A DNA stretch of 7,084 nt from Nitrososphaerota archaeon (GTDB lineage: Archaea > Thermoproteota > Bathyarchaeia > Bathyarchaeales > Bathycorpusculaceae): positions 1-7,084 of the forward strand of contig JAITBW010000084.1 of assembly GCA_031283385.1 (NCBI GenBank), given 5' to 3'. Positions 6,280-7,084 of the stretch are shown one piece after another. Each line of letters starts with the position of its first letter. Position 1 is the first letter of the stretch. Made by a program: the position numbers and the translations under genes. Under the pieces are notes generated by a model. The model had not been told where the DNA came from, did no database searches, and was given only the letters and a program-made list of their open reading frames with translations.

Positions 6280-6285
6280 CCCTTT
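6280..6285 (-). promoter_or_regulatory. Weak ribosome binding site of pfkB
   Basis: AAAGGG on the minus strand lies nine bases before the ATG at 6270. The match is partial. Confidence 0.35.
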
Positions 6286-6303
6286 AACTATGGCTAAAGA
6301 TGG

Positions 6304-6311
6304 TTATATAG
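6304..6311 (-). promoter_or_regulatory. TATA box upstream of pfkB
   Basis: CTATATAA on the minus strand, preceded by AAAGT as a possible BRE, is the best TATA match in the window. Initiation about 25 bases downstream falls near 6282, leaving a leader of about a dozen bases. Confidence 0.6.
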
Positions 6312-6340
6312 ACTTTAGTTTTTCTAATGAAATGTTATCC

Positions 6341-6370
6341 AAAAAAAGAGTTTGCGAACCATTTAGGTTC
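6341..6370 (-). terminator. Hairpin plus T7 tract after the NAC gene
   Basis: On the minus strand GAACC (6370-6366), loop TAAAT, GGTTC (6360-6356) form a perfect 5-bp stem, followed after GCAAACTC by TTTTTTT (6347-6341). It lies 50-80 bases past the NAC stop and upstream of the pfkB TATA box, so it separates the two units. Confidence 0.6.
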
Positions 6371-6420
6371 AAAATTTGTTCAATAAACAGTTGGTTAACA
6401 ATAAGGAAATAAAATAAAGT

Positions 6421-6795
6421 TTAAGACGAAAGTAGCAAGATTGCCTTCGCCAAATCGCCGTTGCATTCTTCAAGTGCATCTTTAGCTTTTTCAAGACTTT
6501 TACCAGTTTGATCTGCCACTAACTGCACATCCTCATCTGTAAATACAGGTTTTGCCGGGGTTAACGATGCAAGTTTACCGGGAGCTTGCTCAGATACTTG
6601 CCCACCTATAACTTGGTACATTTTCTGACCCTGAACCTGTAAAATTGCAACTTCAGGTTCATCAATTACTATGTCTTTTGAGGCTGTTCTTATGATAACT
6701 TGATTAACATCATCAACATTATCCATATTCATACCCATGCGCTGCATCATGCGCTTCTGTTCACGAGGATTCATACGTCTTTGCATATTGAACAT
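6421..6795 (-). CDS. nac: Archaeal nascent polypeptide-associated complex protein (alpha-NAC homologue)
   Basis: A 124-residue ribosome-associated chaperone that binds nascent chains at the exit tunnel. Archaeal NAC forms a homodimer, unlike the eukaryotic alpha/beta pair. Residues 1-24 are basic and very Met-rich (eight Met), with RRMNPREQKRMMQRM matching the ribosome-contacting start of the family. The NAC domain covers roughly 28-70 (VIIRTASKDIVI, VQGQKMYQVIG). A proline/alanine linker follows, and 85-124 is the UBA domain (FTDEDVQLVADQTGKS, ALEECNGDLAKAILLL). The start is uncertain: GTG 6798, ATG 6795 and ATG 6786 are all in frame. I chose ATG 6795 because MFNMQRRMNPRE fits the family start. 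However, GTGAT at 6798-6794 would be a ribosome binding site for ATG 6786, three residues shorter. It is downstream of the PUA gene with a 180-base gap. Confidence 0.95.
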   Translation of the reverse strand: MFNMQRRMNPREQKRMMQRMGMNMDNVDDVNQVIIRTASKDIVIDEPEVAILQVQGQKMYQVIGGQVSEQAPGKLASLTPAKPVFTDEDVQLVADQTGKSLEKAKDALEECNGDLAKAILLLSS

Positions 6796-6798
6796 CAC

Positions 6799-6955
6799 TT
6801 AACTATGAAGTATTTACCATAAGAACCTCATAAACTTACCCATATTTAGATAAAAAAAACTTTTTATTCACTCCCATTTTCTTGCAATACTTCCACTCTA
6901 CACATGGTTATACCATACACAATTGATGTTAACTATAAGCTTACGTTATAATTGT
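6799..6955 (-). promoter_or_regulatory. Leader and promoter region of the NAC gene
   Basis: The gap between the PUA stop and NAC has no open frame. A T-rich stretch at 6847-6858 (TTTTTTATCT on the minus strand) is the best TATA-like element and would give a start near 6827 and a leader of about 30 bases. Further upstream is an inverted repeat at 6904-6916 (ATGGT, spacer TAT, ACCAT). No strong Shine-Dalgarno site precedes GTG 6798 or ATG 6795; GAGGTT at 6826-6831 is too distant. Confidence 0.35.
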
Positions 6956-6973
6956 AAAAACCCAGAACAAAAA
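6956..6973 (-). terminator. Oligo-T terminator after the PUA gene
   Basis: Two T5 runs on the minus strand (6973-6969 and 6960-6956) begin six bases past the PUA stop codon. There is no stem, consistent with archaeal U-tract termination. Confidence 0.45.
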
Positions 6974-6978
6974 TGATG

Positions 6979-7084
6979 TTAATCTTTGTTTACACCATGT
7001 CGCACTTTAACTGCGACACCTGTTTTAAATGCGCGAATTTCTGGTGCAGAGAGATTTGCGCGTCCAACTGCCAAGAGTTGTCTA
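6979..7084 (-). CDS. C-terminal end of a PUA-domain RNA-binding protein (5' end outside window)
   Basis: Only the last 34 codons and the TAA stop are inside the window; the frame is open to the right edge. The peptide contains LLAVGRANLSAPEIRAF followed by GVAVKVRHGV. This is the end of a PUA domain: a strand with AVG, an S-x-x-E-I/M helix start, then the G-x-A-V-K-V-R-H/E-G strand. PUA domains bind structured RNA. The closing AVKVR-x-GV resembles, from memory, the C-terminus of archaeal tRNA-guanine transglycosylase (archaeosine pathway), which also ends in a PUA domain. A stand-alone PUA protein is equally possible because nothing upstream is visible. Its position just before NAC on the same strand suits a translation-related role. 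Confidence 0.8.
   Translation of the reverse strand, partial: RQLLAVGRANLSAPEIRAFKTGVAVKVRHGVNKD

Noticed and set aside
6356..6380. GGTTCAAAA, resembling a tRNA T-arm
   Set aside because: There is no acceptor, D or anticodon arm around it; the GGTTC is one arm of the terminator hairpin after NAC.
1..7084. CRISPR arrays, insertion sequences, attachment sites, replication origins, defence or toxin modules
   Set aside because: No regularly spaced repeats, transposase or integrase motifs, or defence domains were seen in either strand; the gaps are short and explained by promoters and terminators.

Overview
The window is a compact, AT-rich piece of an archaeal chromosome, dense with housekeeping genes. 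The archaeal assignment rests on four things. ThrRS has the archaeal N-terminal editing domain instead of the bacterial TGS/N2 module. The NAC homologue is a single protein with a C-terminal UBA domain. The truncated ProRS has the archaeal/eukaryotic-type C-terminal zinc domain ending in Tyr. Several genes have TATA-like boxes and GAGGTG-type Shine-Dalgarno sites. The style (AT-rich, these neighbours, the small zinc protein before thrS) suggests a TACK lineage, perhaps Bathyarchaeia, but that placement is an impression and was not computed.

Layout, left to right: the 3' end of proS (+, 1-330) with a hairpin terminator over its stop codon; a GNAT acetyltransferase (-, 362-784); a 142-base divergent promoter region; an alanine/aspartate-type class I aminotransferase (+, 927-2156); a short convergent spacer with a two-way hairpin; the class IV branched-chain aminotransferase ilvE (-, 2191-3081); thrS (-, 3163-5073), preceded 15 bases upstream by a small zinc-finger-like gene (-, 5089-5298); a PfkB-family sugar kinase (-, 5344-6270); the NAC gene (-, 6421-6795); and the last 34 codons of a PUA-domain protein (-, 6979-7084), cut by the right edge. 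From 2191 rightwards everything is on the minus strand, in the order PUA, NAC, pfkB, zinc protein, thrS, ilvE. The sequence suggests several transcription units: terminator-like sites follow PUA and NAC, and TATA-like boxes precede pfkB, the zinc-protein/thrS pair and ilvE.

Functionally the window joins translation (ProRS, ThrRS, NAC, a PUA RNA-binding domain) with amino-acid nitrogen metabolism (two PLP aminotransferases from different fold types, lying tail to tail). I see no mobile element, CRISPR array, tRNA, rRNA or defence system, and nothing here is clearly a new multi-gene system. The points most worth following are: the uncharacterised small zinc protein tied to thrS, whose start should be GTG at 5298; a lysine-rich aminotransferase tail whose A-tracts may double as the oligo-T terminator of the opposing ilvE; and a reversal of GC skew and third-codon-base preference inside thrS.
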